The notes below the pieces were generated by a model, which saw only the letters and a list, made by a program, of their open reading frames with translations, was not told where the DNA came from and made no database searches. Shown here in pieces: positions 10,001-18,323 of a stretch of 64,000 nucleotides of DNA. Positions within the stretch are counted from its first letter, which is position 1; each line of letters starts with the position of its first letter. Origin of the DNA: JAGQLF01 sp964437465 (lineage in GTDB: Bacteria; Patescibacteriota; Dojkabacteria; J137); contig CAYTGI010000006.1 in the NCBI GenBank assembly GCA_964437465.1, forward strand, positions 10,966 to 74,965. The letters are read 5' to 3'. The position numbers and the translations under genes were made by a program.

Positions 10001-10047
10001 TGTTCTAAATCAAAGAAATTTTGTCTTGGGTTTGGTTTGTTAAACAT
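7015..10047 (-). CDS. ileS: Isoleucyl-tRNA synthetase, eukaryal-like (IleS2-type)
   Basis: 1010 aa class Ia synthetase charging tRNA-Ile. Seen: DGPPFVTGMPHYGSLL (HIGH region), GWDCHGLPIE, an editing (CP1) domain with WTTTPWTIPSN, and KMSKS around residue 608 (DGRKMSKSFKNYPDP). There is no C-terminal zinc-ribbon, and the C-terminus resembles the eukaryal/mupirocin-resistant branch. The HIGH box reads HYGS: the fourth position, normally His, is Ser. The neighbouring T-box leader (10456-10735) fits ileS regulation, but a four-helix-bundle gene sits between leader and ileS. The ileS start is 31 bp downstream of that gene's stop. Confidence 0.95.
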   Translation of the reverse strand: MFNKPNPRQNFFDLEQEVLKFWKENKIFEKSIESKDEDNRYTFVDGPPFVTGMPHYGSLLSSITKDPVTRYWAMRGKKIRRVWGWDCHGLPIEAKVNEKFNLKSRADVEEFGIDNYVKECRKHVEEVTSQWEWYIDSVGRWVDMENAYYTMNPEFNESVIWVFKQMHEKGFVYKGKRVSLFSTDTATPVSEFEVAESNNYQDVDDLSIFVKFKLKKPEKIKGSENTFIVAWTTTPWTIPSNFALAVNPKEDYVVIEHEEGNLVVAKKRLEYIFGDDHKNLTIKNEIKGKDLEGLEYEPVYDYFVKDTTDNDFKVYLYEGVTTDDGTGVLHVAPGFGAEDFELGEKFKLSDHQDIDDEGNLTVGEFKGTYLRDAAEPIKEDLKKKGNLLKSEIYRHRLPFFRGDNPLIYKAQDSYFVNINKVKDRMLEVNKDINWIPDHFQEGRMAEVIKNAPDWGISRTRYWATIMPIWRSEDGDEIVVGSIEEMSEYNDQIKEKDGVWYFGDERVMLHRDVCDKIVLTKDGKEYHRIPDVLDNWLDSGSVPVAEWHYPFENKEIFENNFPADYIAEYVGQIRAWFNVLIRVSTIVFDKAPFKNVIVTGNMAGTDGRKMSKSFKNYPDPKQTIEKYGGDALRLYFLGSPLLVGEDINFNEKDLKLQVQEITLPLWNIYSYLTTYANMHNWQPTEDLAYNKRNVTGDSHPWDHIPFDDIENNLDEWILVKLQKTIKEVNENMESYIVPKALKPISDLISETSKWYIRSNRDRFGAGDHRALEVLYYVLVETLKLLAPFAPFITDHIYREIIFGELQDKEESIHLTDFPTHDQKFIEEYTKIETEMSLIRKIVEFGHNLRVENGQKVRQPLSELYVHSTNEDLGALTGWMKELIQKELNVKEAMEKFEFEESETVKVIGDTTLGIQVGLNLEINDELRMEGALRELTRNIQAARKKMKLQMNDQINLQYSTDSEFLKNLFITLNNDLSQSVKAKSIKESELDEEALKAKIGDEEISFKITKA

Positions 10048-10078
10048 TTCTAAAGATATAAGATTTAAGATAAGAGAT

Positions 10079-10441
10079 CTAAGATTTCTTGGATCTGAGA
10101 TTTTTAATTATGGTGTAAATCATTTTTTTAAGCTCATCAATTTTCATCTCAGTATGTTCCCAGCTTTTATTTTGTATATATTTAAGATCATGAGAAATCT
10201 CAATCATAGTTGATACTTCGTTTAGTGAACCCAGTGCTATATTTAGGAAATTTGCGAATTCTTTATCCGTTTGCCTTACTGCTCCTTCAGCAATATTTGC
10301 AAGAATTGAAACGCCAGCTCGTCTAATTTGATTGGTTAATCCAAATTTTTCTTCTTCGGGAAATGTTGAAGTTATTGTATATATATCTTTAACTAAGTCC
10401 TTAGATACTTGCCATATTTTTAACTGCTTGTAGTTATGCAT
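10079..10441 (-). CDS. Four-helix bundle protein (23S rRNA intervening-sequence / S23 family)
   Basis: 120 aa, whole length of the family (usually about 115-125 aa). Family hallmarks: YKQLKIWQVSKDLVKDIY at the start, FPEEEKFGLTNQIRRAGVSI, then ANIAEG, and a last amphipathic helix. These proteins were first seen inside intervening sequences of 23S rRNA but are also free-standing; their molecular role is unknown. Here the gene is between the T-box core (about 40 bases upstream) and ileS, so it should share the tRNA-Ile-responsive transcript. Confidence 0.88.
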   Translation of the reverse strand: MHNYKQLKIWQVSKDLVKDIYTITSTFPEEEKFGLTNQIRRAGVSILANIAEGAVRQTDKEFANFLNIALGSLNEVSTMIEISHDLKYIQNKSWEHTEMKIDELKKMIYTIIKNLRSKKS

Positions 10442-10455
10442 TGTTTCTTTTGTCT

Positions 10456-10735
10456 AAATTCTTTTATCTGGTGTCTTAAAGAGGACTGGATCGCCCAGTG
10501 GTACCACCTCATTTTCCCGATGAAGAAATCGGGACGCTCATTTTAGCTATTTCGGGCTCTCCCGCCTAGGTCTAGTCTCCTACGCTAAAGCTTCGGAGAC
10601 TAAACTCCAAAAACTTTAACAGCTTGCCAATTTCGTCTTGATCTACGAAGCCTTGGCGAAGTAGATTTCTTCTAAGTGCTCTGGAGTGATATCTCGTCTG
10701 CTTTTGGCATGAGCTCCTTCTACGCGTTCATTTTG
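10456..10735 (-). promoter_or_regulatory. T-box leader (probable tRNA-Ile-responsive)
   Basis: The gene-free stretch upstream of the four-helix-bundle/ileS unit reads on the minus strand as a T-box leader. The conserved bulge TGGTACCAC is at 10498-10506, inside the antiterminator/antisequestrator helix GAGG(bulge)TGG-GCGA-TCCAGTCCTC (10481-10510). Just before it are a GTCCCGAT/ATCGGGA hairpin and, further 5', a stem I region with GGAG/CTCC flanking GATATCA, where ATC could be the Ile specifier codon. No T-run terminator follows the T-box core, so control may be translational. The T-box identity is strong; the specifier assignment is inferred. Confidence 0.85.
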
Positions 10736-10748
10736 ATTTTATCACAGT

Positions 10749-11564
10749 TTAATAGTCAAATTCCTCAAATGGAGGATTAATTAATCTCATGTCCTGATTA
10801 AGGGAATCCATAATTTCAGTTTGTTCTTTCGATAGGTGGATGTCCTGACTTTTAAAGTTTTCTTCAATATGCTCTTTAGAGCCTGCTTTTGGAATTGTGA
10901 TTATGTCTTTGTCAAGTAACCATGACAGAATTGCCTGGGCTGTGCTAGCTCCAATTTCTTCAGCAATATCTTTAATCTCCTTTATATCTAAATCTTTTCC
11001 CCTTGCAATAGGGGAATATGCTGTTAAATAAATACCATGATCCATACAGAAATCATAAAGATCCTTTTGGTAAAGGGTAGGGTGGAATTCAACTTGGTTA
11101 TTTGAAATTTCAAATCCTTCTTCATGAATTCTCTCAATATGTTTAATAGTGAAATTAGAAACTCCATAAGAATTAATTAGACCTTTTTCTTTAGCTTTTT
11201 CCATTGCTTCAAGAGTATCCATGATCGGAATATTGCTATCTGGCCAATGAACAAGATAAAGATCTAGGTAATCTAAGCTAAGCTCATCTAAATTTCTTTT
11301 TAATGAATCTATGAGTTGGTCTTTTTTTAAGTTATCTCTCCAAACTTTAGAAGTTACGAAAAGCTCAGATCTTTTAACATTACTGTTTTTAATTCCTTTC
11401 CCAACTTCATTATGATTGCCGTACATATCTGCAGTATCAATATGTCTATAGCCAACTTCTAGGGCGTATTCAATAGACTCAATGCAATTGTCTCCAGTTA
11501 ATTGCCATGTACCAATCCCAAGAAGTGGTATTTCGTTGCCATGTTTAAGTTTTACTTTACGCAT
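10749..11564 (-). CDS. Aldo/keto reductase
   Basis: 271 aa NADPH-dependent TIM-barrel oxidoreductase of the AKR superfamily. Conserved: GIGTWQ near the N-terminus, catalytic tetrad in GYRHIDTADMYGN (Asp, Tyr), TSKVW (Lys) and YLVHWPD (His), GVSNF, and the cofactor segment IPKAGSKEHIEENF. Length is normal. Substrate cannot be read from sequence; small aldehydes or 2,5-diketogluconate-type substrates are possible. It lies upstream of the T-box leader and downstream of trmB, same strand, 45 bp from it. Confidence 0.9.
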   Translation of the reverse strand: MRKVKLKHGNEIPLLGIGTWQLTGDNCIESIEYALEVGYRHIDTADMYGNHNEVGKGIKNSNVKRSELFVTSKVWRDNLKKDQLIDSLKRNLDELSLDYLDLYLVHWPDSNIPIMDTLEAMEKAKEKGLINSYGVSNFTIKHIERIHEEGFEISNNQVEFHPTLYQKDLYDFCMDHGIYLTAYSPIARGKDLDIKEIKDIAEEIGASTAQAILSWLLDKDIITIPKAGSKEHIEENFKSQDIHLSKEQTEIMDSLNQDMRLINPPFEEFDY

Positions 11565-11609
11565 GAAGAGGTTTTTAAGAAGTAATCTATCTAATTGTAT
11601 CAGATCGAA

Positions 11610-12428
11610 TCAGTTATTCTTAAGTAAAGCTTTTCCTTGGCCGTTAATCTTGCTCATTGGTTTAGCTTTTTTCCAAAATGAATCAAATATCTGTCTTTGC
11701 ATGTCAGCTAGTTCTTTATTGTAAATTTCTACAATGAATACATCATTATTTCTAAAGTTGTACATTGTATAAACATTGTTATAGATTAGTATTTCAAAAT
11801 TGATTTTAAATTCATTAGGGGCGATGTATTTAATGTCCCAGTATTTAATTAGATCTTTTATTTCAGTGTGTTCATGGATCTCGGTGTAGTTGGTTAGTTG
11901 ATTTATTTTAACCTGATTTTTTACGAATTCCTTTCTAGCTCTTTCGCTAAACTCTCTTGGCATGAATTCTTCCATATTTGAAGCAAGCTCGAATATTCTT
12001 AGTTTATCTTTCGCTTTTGTAGAGTTCCAAGTAACTTGTTTTAGCCCCTCAATGCCTTGGTAATGAAGTATTTTTGAGTTTTTACCTGAGATTTTCTCTA
12101 TATTATTTAGATCATTTATAAGTATCGGCGCTGTATTTTTAAGAATGTTTAATTCATCTTCTTTTTGCTTCACAATTTGCATTAGTTTTTCTGGGGATTC
12201 TGCGACGAATCTTTTTCCATAACCCTCAACTTGCTCAATTACAAAGCTCTTCTCAATCAGTTTCTCAATTACTCTATAGATTTTTGTTCTGGCTATTTTT
12301 AATTTTTTACTTAGCATAAGTGCGGATGTTCCTGGCTCTTTAAGTAAGTAGTAGTAAATCCGTGCTTCATCAGTACTTAAGCCATAAAAAGAGAGGCTTT
12401 TAATGTAGTTGTCTGCTTCTTCGGACAT
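11610..12428 (-). CDS. TrmB-family transcriptional regulator
   Basis: 272 aa. N-terminal winged helix (residues 10-80; YGLSTDEARIYYYLLKEP, then ALMLSKKLKIARTKIYRVIEKL) typical of TrmB/MarR-like regulators common in archaea and CPR. A short coiled coil (about 85-110) and a C-terminal phospholipase-D-like ligand/effector domain follow (LRIFELASNMEEFM, then IEIYNKELADMQRQIFDSFW). It is divergent from the EamA permease at 12492 (63 bp between starts), so it may control that gene and its own operon with the aldo/keto reductase. The regulated ligand is unknown. Confidence 0.85.
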   Translation of the reverse strand: MSEEADNYIKSLSFYGLSTDEARIYYYLLKEPGTSALMLSKKLKIARTKIYRVIEKLIEKSFVIEQVEGYGKRFVAESPEKLMQIVKQKEDELNILKNTAPILINDLNNIEKISGKNSKILHYQGIEGLKQVTWNSTKAKDKLRIFELASNMEEFMPREFSERARKEFVKNQVKINQLTNYTEIHEHTEIKDLIKYWDIKYIAPNEFKINFEILIYNNVYTMYNFRNNDVFIVEIYNKELADMQRQIFDSFWKKAKPMSKINGQGKALLKNN

Positions 12429-12491
12429 ATCATTTTAAAAGTAAAAGCTTGTATATAAAATCGTAACATAACTTTTAATAAATGGATAACT

Positions 12492-13358
12492 ATGGATTTT
12501 TTAGGGATAATTTTTGGTCTAAGCTATGCAGTGTTTGCAGGGTTTGGAAAAGTTGTGTTGAAAAAAAGTTTAAATTCCTTTCCTAGCTCTGTTTCTTTCT
12601 TTTGGGAATCGGTTTTTGGGATGTTTCTTTGGGTTCCTATTAGTATGACTATAGGGGTAGATTATGCATCTATTCCTAGTATTTTACCTATTATTATCCT
12701 AGGTGCGGTTCTATCCGAAGCATATATTTTTTATATTTACTCTAAGGGTGATATAAGTATTATAGGCGCAATCTTTCCCTCTTATTCATTATTTACAATT
12801 CTTTTCTCTATTATTCTAATTTCAGAAAGGCCTACGTTGTTACAAGTTCTATCTGCTCTTGTAATTTTTGTCGGAGTAATCTTGATCTCATTATCGAGTT
12901 TTAAAAAGAATTTATCATTCGTTAAGAATATATCGCCTTCGCTGTGGGCGTTATCTGGAGCGATTGCAGTTGGTGTAGCTGATTCGCTTGGAAAAGGAGT
13001 AATTAATGAAACTTCATCATTCACATTGCTCTTTACTTTAGCATTTGTTCAGATTCCAGTGTCTCTTATTTTTCTAAGGATTGAAAGACAGGATTTTAAA
13101 GATACGTTTACTGCATTTAGAGATTTTGAAAAATATCGTCTAAGTTTAATTGCTGCATTCTTAATAGCTTTAGCTCAACTTTTCTTTTGGTTGAGTTTTG
13201 AAAATACTCTTGCCTCTGTTGCCTCACCAATAACATCTTCAGTTAGTATGTTTACAGTAATATTTGCATATTTGTTCTTAGAAGAGAGTCTTGGGAGGGT
13301 AAAGATTTTAGGTGTTCTTTTTGTCTTTTTTGGAGTAGTACTATTGGGCTTAGTTTAG
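12492..13358 (+). CDS. EamA/DMT-superfamily permease
   Basis: 288 aa, about ten hydrophobic helices in two homologous halves (two EamA domains of about 140 residues). The first half contains ISERPTLLQVLSALVIFVGV and the second FLEESLGRVKILGVLFVFFG, the same end-of-repeat motif. It is an inner-membrane transporter of the drug/metabolite family; cargo unknown. The ATG at 12492 opens directly into the first TM helix. Divergently paired with the TrmB regulator. fmt begins 32 bp after its stop. Confidence 0.88.
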   Translation: MDFLGIIFGLSYAVFAGFGKVVLKKSLNSFPSSVSFFWESVFGMFLWVPISMTIGVDYASIPSILPIIILGAVLSEAYIFYIYSKGDISIIGAIFPSYSLFTILFSIILISERPTLLQVLSALVIFVGVILISLSSFKKNLSFVKNISPSLWALSGAIAVGVADSLGKGVINETSSFTLLFTLAFVQIPVSLIFLRIERQDFKDTFTAFRDFEKYRLSLIAAFLIALAQLFFWLSFENTLASVASPITSSVSMFTVIFAYLFLEESLGRVKILGVLFVFFGVVLLGLV

Positions 13359-13390
13359 GCTCAGTAGTTTTGAAAGTGTTAAAATCAATC

Positions 13391-14338
13391 ATGGATAAAG
13401 TTAAAACAATATTTATAGGTACTAGCGAATTCGCTGTTCCGATTTTAGAGGAATTGGTAAATCTTGAATTTATAGATTTGAATTTGGTGATTACTCAGCC
13501 AGATAAACCTGCTGGAAGAAAGCAAAAGTTACTACCTTCTCCTGTGAAACAGTTTTTGGGAGGCTCAAATGCTAATATTAAAATTCTGCAGCCACAAATA
13601 ATACGAAAGAGTGCTACAGAAATTTTAGAAAAATTTGAACCGGAGTTAATTATAGTTGCTTCTTACGGTCAGATAATTCCAAAAAAGATTTTAAACTATC
13701 CTAAATATGGATGCTTAAACTTTCATGGATCTTTGCTACCCAAACTCAGAGGAGCAGTACCGATACAAATGAGTATTTTAAAAGGTTTAGAAACAACCGG
13801 CGTAACTCTACAGAAGATGAGTTTTAAGATGGATGAAGGTGACATTATTTCTCAACGAGAAATTGAATTACAAAGAAATGAGACATCAGAATCATTAACT
13901 GAAATATTAAGTGAACTCTCAAAAGATATACTGAAGGAGGATTTGGAGGACTGGATTGCTGGGGAAGTAGAAGCGATCCCTCAGGATCATAACGAAGCTA
14001 CTTATTGTTTTAAAGAGGATATTCGAAAAGAAAATGCTGAAATTAATGAAAAAACTTCAGTTATTATCGCAGAGAAGATGGTTAGGGCTTTTTATCCATG
14101 GCCAGTAGTATGGTTAATGGTGCCAAATGGTAAGAATGCAGGTAAGAGGCTCAAAGTTTTTAAGTCTAGAATACTGGATCAAAAATTAGAACAAGAAGCA
14201 AGGGGAAATTTTAGAATTGTCGAAATTGACGGTCAGCTCTGTATTATGCTTAAGGATGGCGCTTTAGTACTTGAAGAGGTCCAGCTAGAAGGAAAAGAAA
14301 GAAGAACTGGAACAGAATACTTATGGATAGTAGAATAG
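13391..14338 (+). CDS. fmt: Methionyl-tRNA formyltransferase
   Basis: Formylates Met-tRNA(fMet). I chose ATG 13391 (MDKVKTIFIGTSEFAV; 315 aa, family about 310) rather than the TTG at 13370, because family members begin a few residues before the IFIGTSEFA strand. Formyl-THF-binding and catalytic motifs are present: LNFHGSLLPKLRGAVPIQ (Asn/His), MDEGDI, and a C-terminal OB-fold-like domain (VRAFYPWPVVWL). The initiator tRNA gene is also in the window (54284). A 40-codon gene follows 4 bp later. Confidence 0.94.
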   Translation: MDKVKTIFIGTSEFAVPILEELVNLEFIDLNLVITQPDKPAGRKQKLLPSPVKQFLGGSNANIKILQPQIIRKSATEILEKFEPELIIVASYGQIIPKKILNYPKYGCLNFHGSLLPKLRGAVPIQMSILKGLETTGVTLQKMSFKMDEGDIISQREIELQRNETSESLTEILSELSKDILKEDLEDWIAGEVEAIPQDHNEATYCFKEDIRKENAEINEKTSVIIAEKMVRAFYPWPVVWLMVPNGKNAGKRLKVFKSRILDQKLEQEARGNFRIVEIDGQLCIMLKDGALVLEEVQLEGKERRTGTEYLWIVE

Positions 14339-14342
14339 AGGT

Positions 14343-14465
14343 ATGGAAATAATTACATTTTTACTACATTTCATTTACATATCTGGAACTTTTCTGGGAG
14401 GTGTAGCTATTGGTTACATTTTCAAAGAAAAGATTAGTACAGTGCTATCTAGATTCTTTAAATGA
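14343..14465 (+). CDS. Short membrane protein (40 aa)
   Basis: ATG 14343 to TGA 14463-14465, starting 4 bp after fmt and overlapping the next ATG by the tetranucleotide ATGA, a classic translational-coupling arrangement that argues it is real. The product has one long hydrophobic stretch (FLLHFIYISGTFLGGVAIGY) and a basic C-terminus (FKEKISTVLSRFFK). No family recognised. It may be a small partner of the following wall glycosidase. Confidence 0.5.
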   Translation: MEIITFLLHFIYISGTFLGGVAIGYIFKEKISTVLSRFFK

Positions 14466-15949
14466 AAGTCCTCCTGAAAGGTTGTGCTATTTTTTTAATT
14501 GGAATTATCCCAATTCTTTTTGTATTTGGGTATTTTAATTATCCAAGATATTACTATTCTCAAAATGAGGCAGTAATTATTGAGGTTAATGAATATCTAG
14601 AGATTTTAGGTCAACGTCAAATTGATACATATATGATTTCTGAAACGTATCCCAGCAACTCCTTTGCTGAATATCAATATGCTAGAGAGAATGTAGATAA
14701 CATCGATGACTTGAGAAATCAGATTGAAGATTTCGGTAGAAATGAGATCAATACTTACCTTGAAAAAATTAATTCCTATACCTCGATTGGTTTTGAGGAG
14801 ATCAGGATTGATTTAACTGAGTTGGGCTTTAATGAATTAAGAAATTATGAAGAAATAATTGAAAAGTCTAAGGCTGATCTTAGGGAGACAGTTGATGGAA
14901 TCCCCAATGCTTACTATGAAATAAATGAACAAATGATATTAGATATGAGTATTGAGGAGAAAATTGGCCAGTTGTTTTCTTTTGCTTTAATTACAACTAG
15001 TCTTACAGATTCTGAGATTTCTTATCTATCTGAAAACTACATAGGAGGAGTTGCTCTTTTTGGAAATAATATTACTTCAGAAGAACAACTAATTAATCTT
15101 ACAAGTGAACTGCAATTTTTAAACAATAGCTATCCTATATTTATTTCAACAGATCAGGAAGGTGGAGCAGTGAAGAGACTATCTTGGGATCCTACCGGAA
15201 GTCATAGAGACATTTTTGAACTTTCGGAATCTGAACAGTGCAATGCATGGGAGGAGAGAGAAGAAGTTCTTATTGATTCAGGTATAAACTGGAATCTTGG
15301 ATTAATTGGAGATGTTACCGACAATCCTAGTTCATTTATTTACCAAAGAATTTTTACAGAAGATTTTAACGAAGCAGCTAAATCCGTTTACATTGCAGCT
15401 GAATGTACAAATAATACACTTCAAACTCTAAAACATTGGCCTGGACACGGGGCTACAACTGTTGATACTCATACAACAATTGGAACTTTGGATGTTATTT
15501 CAGAAGAAGTATGGCTTGAAACGGATAATCTTCCATTTCAATCTGGGATTGAATCTGGGGTAAATTCAATAATGATTGGACACTTAATTATTCCTTGGTT
15601 GAATGAAAGTGAACCTGCTTCTTTATCATCTGAAGCAATTGGTTATTTGAGAAATAACTTAGGATATGAAAATATGATTGTTACAGATGACATGATGATG
15701 CCTGTTAGGGCAGGAAGGGATTATGATGATTCAATTAGAAAGGCACTATTAGCTGGACACGATCACCTATTCATCGTAACGATTGATCAAAGTTTAATGA
15801 ATAGGGCATTAGATATTGCAAGAGAGCTAGTATTTACAGGAGAAATTACAGAAGAAGATTTGAATGAGAGATTATTTAGAATTTTTGAACAGAAGAACAG
15901 ATTGATAACTAATATGTACGGAGGCATTCCTTCATCTCTTATCTACTAA
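14462..15949 (+). CDS. Glycoside hydrolase family 3, NagZ-like beta-N-acetylhexosaminidase
   Basis: 495 aa. N-terminal TM/signal anchor (residues 5-24), about 130 residues of helical linker, then a GH3 TIM barrel from about residue 160. Motifs: STDQEGG, the NagZ-type catalytic His/Asp loop LKHWPGHGATTVDTHTTI (normally KHFPGHG..D.H), and VTDDMMM with the nucleophile Asp. Single-domain GH3 enzymes with this loop cleave GlcNAc from muropeptides. The N-terminal anchor suggests it acts on the outside. Its 3' end overlaps the convergent ABC-F gene by 18 bp. Confidence 0.88.
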   Translation: MKVLLKGCAIFLIGIIPILFVFGYFNYPRYYYSQNEAVIIEVNEYLEILGQRQIDTYMISETYPSNSFAEYQYARENVDNIDDLRNQIEDFGRNEINTYLEKINSYTSIGFEEIRIDLTELGFNELRNYEEIIEKSKADLRETVDGIPNAYYEINEQMILDMSIEEKIGQLFSFALITTSLTDSEISYLSENYIGGVALFGNNITSEEQLINLTSELQFLNNSYPIFISTDQEGGAVKRLSWDPTGSHRDIFELSESEQCNAWEEREEVLIDSGINWNLGLIGDVTDNPSSFIYQRIFTEDFNEAAKSVYIAAECTNNTLQTLKHWPGHGATTVDTHTTIGTLDVISEEVWLETDNLPFQSGIESGVNSIMIGHLIIPWLNESEPASLSSEAIGYLRNNLGYENMIVTDDMMMPVRAGRDYDDSIRKALLAGHDHLFIVTIDQSLMNRALDIARELVFTGEITEEDLNERLFRIFEQKNRLITNMYGGIPSSLIY

Positions 15950-17389
15950 TGTTTTATCTTTAATTGTAAGCACTCTCGTCGGCTCTATCTGTTCAGCAAA
16001 ATATCTATCGTGAGAAACAAGAATTATTGCACCTTCATATTCTCTTAATGCTTGTTCGATTGCTTCTTTTGTCTGAATATCTAAATGATTTGTTGGTTCA
16101 TCTAAAATTAGACATTGGTATTGGTTTTGAACAAAGATAGCAAAAGTTAATCTAGCTTTTTGCCCAGGGCTCAAACTTTTTACTGATTGATTTTTAAGTT
16201 CATCATCAAAAAGAAATTTATCAAGAATTCCAAAAGAGCTTCCCCAAGAAGCTTGGGTCATTTTAAAAAAATAGTCTTGCACTTTATCATCAATATTAGA
16301 AAAATCATTTTCCTGAGCAAAATATACCCAATCTAGATTATTACCCCATTTGATTTCTCCTGAATTTTGTTTAAGTTCGCCTACAAGTAATTTTATTAAA
16401 GTAGATTTACCTGTTCCATTTGGTCCTAAGAGCCAAATTTTTTCACTTCCATAAATTTCAAGATTTACATTTTCTAAAACGGTGAATCCTTCATTGTACT
16501 CAAACTTAAGATTCTCTATCTGAAGTATTCGTTTTCCTTGATGAACCGAACCCTTTATATCAAGTCCTTGTAATCTAGTTTCTTCATAAGTTGAGATCTC
16601 ATTTCGTAAAACTTCTCTTTCAATTCTCTTTTTAGCAGCTTCTACAGCTTTACCTCTTCTTTTTGCATCACTTATCTTTCTAGCATTTGCTAATAATGTC
16701 TCTAATTTCTTTCTCTTTTGTTCTTGAAGATTGTATTGTTTTTCTCTATCTTCAATATCCCAAGCTTTTTGTTCTAAGAAACTTTCATAGTTTCCTTTGT
16801 AGACTTTTAGAGTTTCTTCATCAATCTCAAAAACATGATCAATTGTATTATTCATAAACTCTCTATCGTGAGAGATAATTATGCAAATTCCATCAAAGTG
16901 TTTAACAAATTTTTCAAACTCAGTTATCCCTGCTATATCTAAATGATTAGTAGGTTCGTCAAGTAATAAGATTGTAGGTTCGTCTAACAAGAGTTTAGTT
17001 AAATATAGTTTCATCTTTTGGCCCGGACTTAGAGTTGAGATATGTTTAAACTCATCTATTTCTCCGAACTCAAGTTTTCCTAAAATCTTATTTACCTTCC
17101 AAATTTCACTATAGGGATCGTCAATTAAGCTTTCCAAATATTCACCAAGGTAATCAATTCCATCTATATTCAGATCAAATTCTTGAGGAAGATATGCAAT
17201 TTTTTCATTAACTAGATGAATCTCACCAGCAAGGGGTGTCTCTTCACCAGAGATAATTCTAAGAAGCGTAGTTTTTCCAGTTCCATTAAGACCAACTAAT
17301 CCAACTTTCTCTTTATTACCAAGAATAAAAGAGATATCCGTAAATAAAGGTCTAGCATATTCCATTGTAAGTTTTTCACCTTTGATCAT
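15932..17389 (-). CDS. ABC-F family ATPase (translation factor type)
   Basis: 485 aa with two ABC modules and no membrane domain. Module 1 has Walker A GLNGTGKTT and signature LSPGQKMKL; module 2 has GPNGTGKST and LSPGQKARL; both have LLLDEPTNHLD-type Walker B. The linker (about 230-280) is the charged coiled-coil P-site-tRNA-interaction region of ribosome-bound ABC-F proteins (EttA, Uup, antibiotic-resistance factors). It is shorter than E. coli EttA (555 aa), with a trimmed C-terminus. Subfamily cannot be decided by eye. Confidence 0.9.
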   Translation of the reverse strand: MIKGEKLTMEYARPLFTDISFILGNKEKVGLVGLNGTGKTTLLRIISGEETPLAGEIHLVNEKIAYLPQEFDLNIDGIDYLGEYLESLIDDPYSEIWKVNKILGKLEFGEIDEFKHISTLSPGQKMKLYLTKLLLDEPTILLLDEPTNHLDIAGITEFEKFVKHFDGICIIISHDREFMNNTIDHVFEIDEETLKVYKGNYESFLEQKAWDIEDREKQYNLQEQKRKKLETLLANARKISDAKRRGKAVEAAKKRIEREVLRNEISTYEETRLQGLDIKGSVHQGKRILQIENLKFEYNEGFTVLENVNLEIYGSEKIWLLGPNGTGKSTLIKLLVGELKQNSGEIKWGNNLDWVYFAQENDFSNIDDKVQDYFFKMTQASWGSSFGILDKFLFDDELKNQSVKSLSPGQKARLTFAIFVQNQYQCLILDEPTNHLDIQTKEAIEQALREYEGAIILVSHDRYFAEQIEPTRVLTIKDKTLVDKR

Positions 17390-17439
17390 TGGGAGTTTTT
17401 CAGCAAAACATTATCTCACGTTTTACTTAGAGTTGAGGC

Positions 17440-17973
17440 TTATTTTCTTGACCTACTTCTAAAGAGAAGCTTTTGTTTATCGCTCTCAATAGGAACAAAG
17501 TCATCAGCCGCCTCCATAAGCTCCTTATTAGCTGTTTTTTCAAAAGCGACAACCTCAATTAAACAACCAGCTTGTTGAAGATAAGTTACAACTGGATTAA
17601 AGTCACCGTCTCCTGAACAGAGTATTATAGAGTCTACTTTAGGAGCTAATCTTACAGCATCCATAGCTATACCTACATCCCAATCTCCTTTCTTAGCTCC
17701 ACCGAAAAAAGTTTGGAGTGGTTTCTCCTTAGTCTCAAAACCTGCAGAATTGACTGCATCAAAAAATTCATTTTCCTTCCCATCAGGATCAGCATTTATC
17801 ACATATGCGATAGCTCTAGTTAGAATTCTATCTTGAACACAAAAATCTAAAAGATTTTTAAAATTCACTTTTGAGTTAAATAGGTTTTTAGCAGAGTAGT
17901 AAAGGTTTTGTACATCTACGAGTACTGCGACTCTTTGGTTTGGATTTCTTACGATCATGAATAAGTTTAGCAT
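17440..17973 (-). CDS. NYN/LabA-like domain protein (DUF88)
   Basis: 177 aa. PIN-like NYN fold with the characteristic acidic residues: VLVDVQNLYYSA near the N-terminus, KGDWDVGIAMDA in the middle and LCSGDGDFNPVV toward the C-terminus, the LabA/NicB-type putative RNase site. It may cleave or sense RNA; no target can be read. Starts at 17971-17973 or at the internal Met in LFMIVRNPN, which removes five residues. It follows the ABC-F gene's start by 50 bp. Confidence 0.82.
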   Translation of the reverse strand: MLNLFMIVRNPNQRVAVLVDVQNLYYSAKNLFNSKVNFKNLLDFCVQDRILTRAIAYVINADPDGKENEFFDAVNSAGFETKEKPLQTFFGGAKKGDWDVGIAMDAVRLAPKVDSIILCSGDGDFNPVVTYLQQAGCLIEVVAFEKTANKELMEAADDFVPIESDKQKLLFRSRSRK

Positions 17974-18059
17974 TAAATAGAAAAATAGGTTTATATGTAT
18001 GGAATTTTTTTACATGCTACAATCTTTTAATATTTCATTTCATAACAACTAAAATCGAT

Positions 18060-18323
18060 ATGGACAAATTAAATAAAATATTCACCCAAGCGTTTATAGA
18101 TTTTTCTGAAAGTGAATTTCTTACTGAGCAAAGATCAGTTGGCTTCATTAAATATACATATGAGGAATCTTATGAAATTATTCGAAAGACTATATCTTAT
18201 CTTAGGGATAATGATATTAAAAAGGGGGATAGAATTTTAATTTGGTCTTCAAATAAACCTGAATATCTTTTCTTATTTTTTGCATGCGTACTTGAGGGTA
18301 TTGTAGTAGTTCCAATGTTTTAG
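18060..18323 (+). pseudogene. Truncated AMP-binding (acyl-CoA synthetase-like) fragment
   Basis: 87 codons that align with only the extreme N-terminus of acyl-CoA/AMP-forming ligases: YTYEESYEIIRKTISYLRDN, then IKKGDRILIWSSNKPEYL and CVLEGIVVVPMF (family: GD.V.i...N.pe...af.a.l..G....P). Such enzymes are normally 500-600 aa; the ATP-binding P-loop and adenylation motifs are absent. The frame stops at 18323, only 14 bp from the 3' end of the tRNA-Asn gene on the other strand. This suggests the rest was lost in a rearrangement or integration at that tRNA. Confidence 0.7.

Noticed and set aside
14463..14465. UGA recoded as glycine, as in Gracilibacteria/SR1
   Set aside because: TGA acts as a normal stop at several well-defined gene ends (14463, 40886, 41732), and conserved genes contain no internal TGA.
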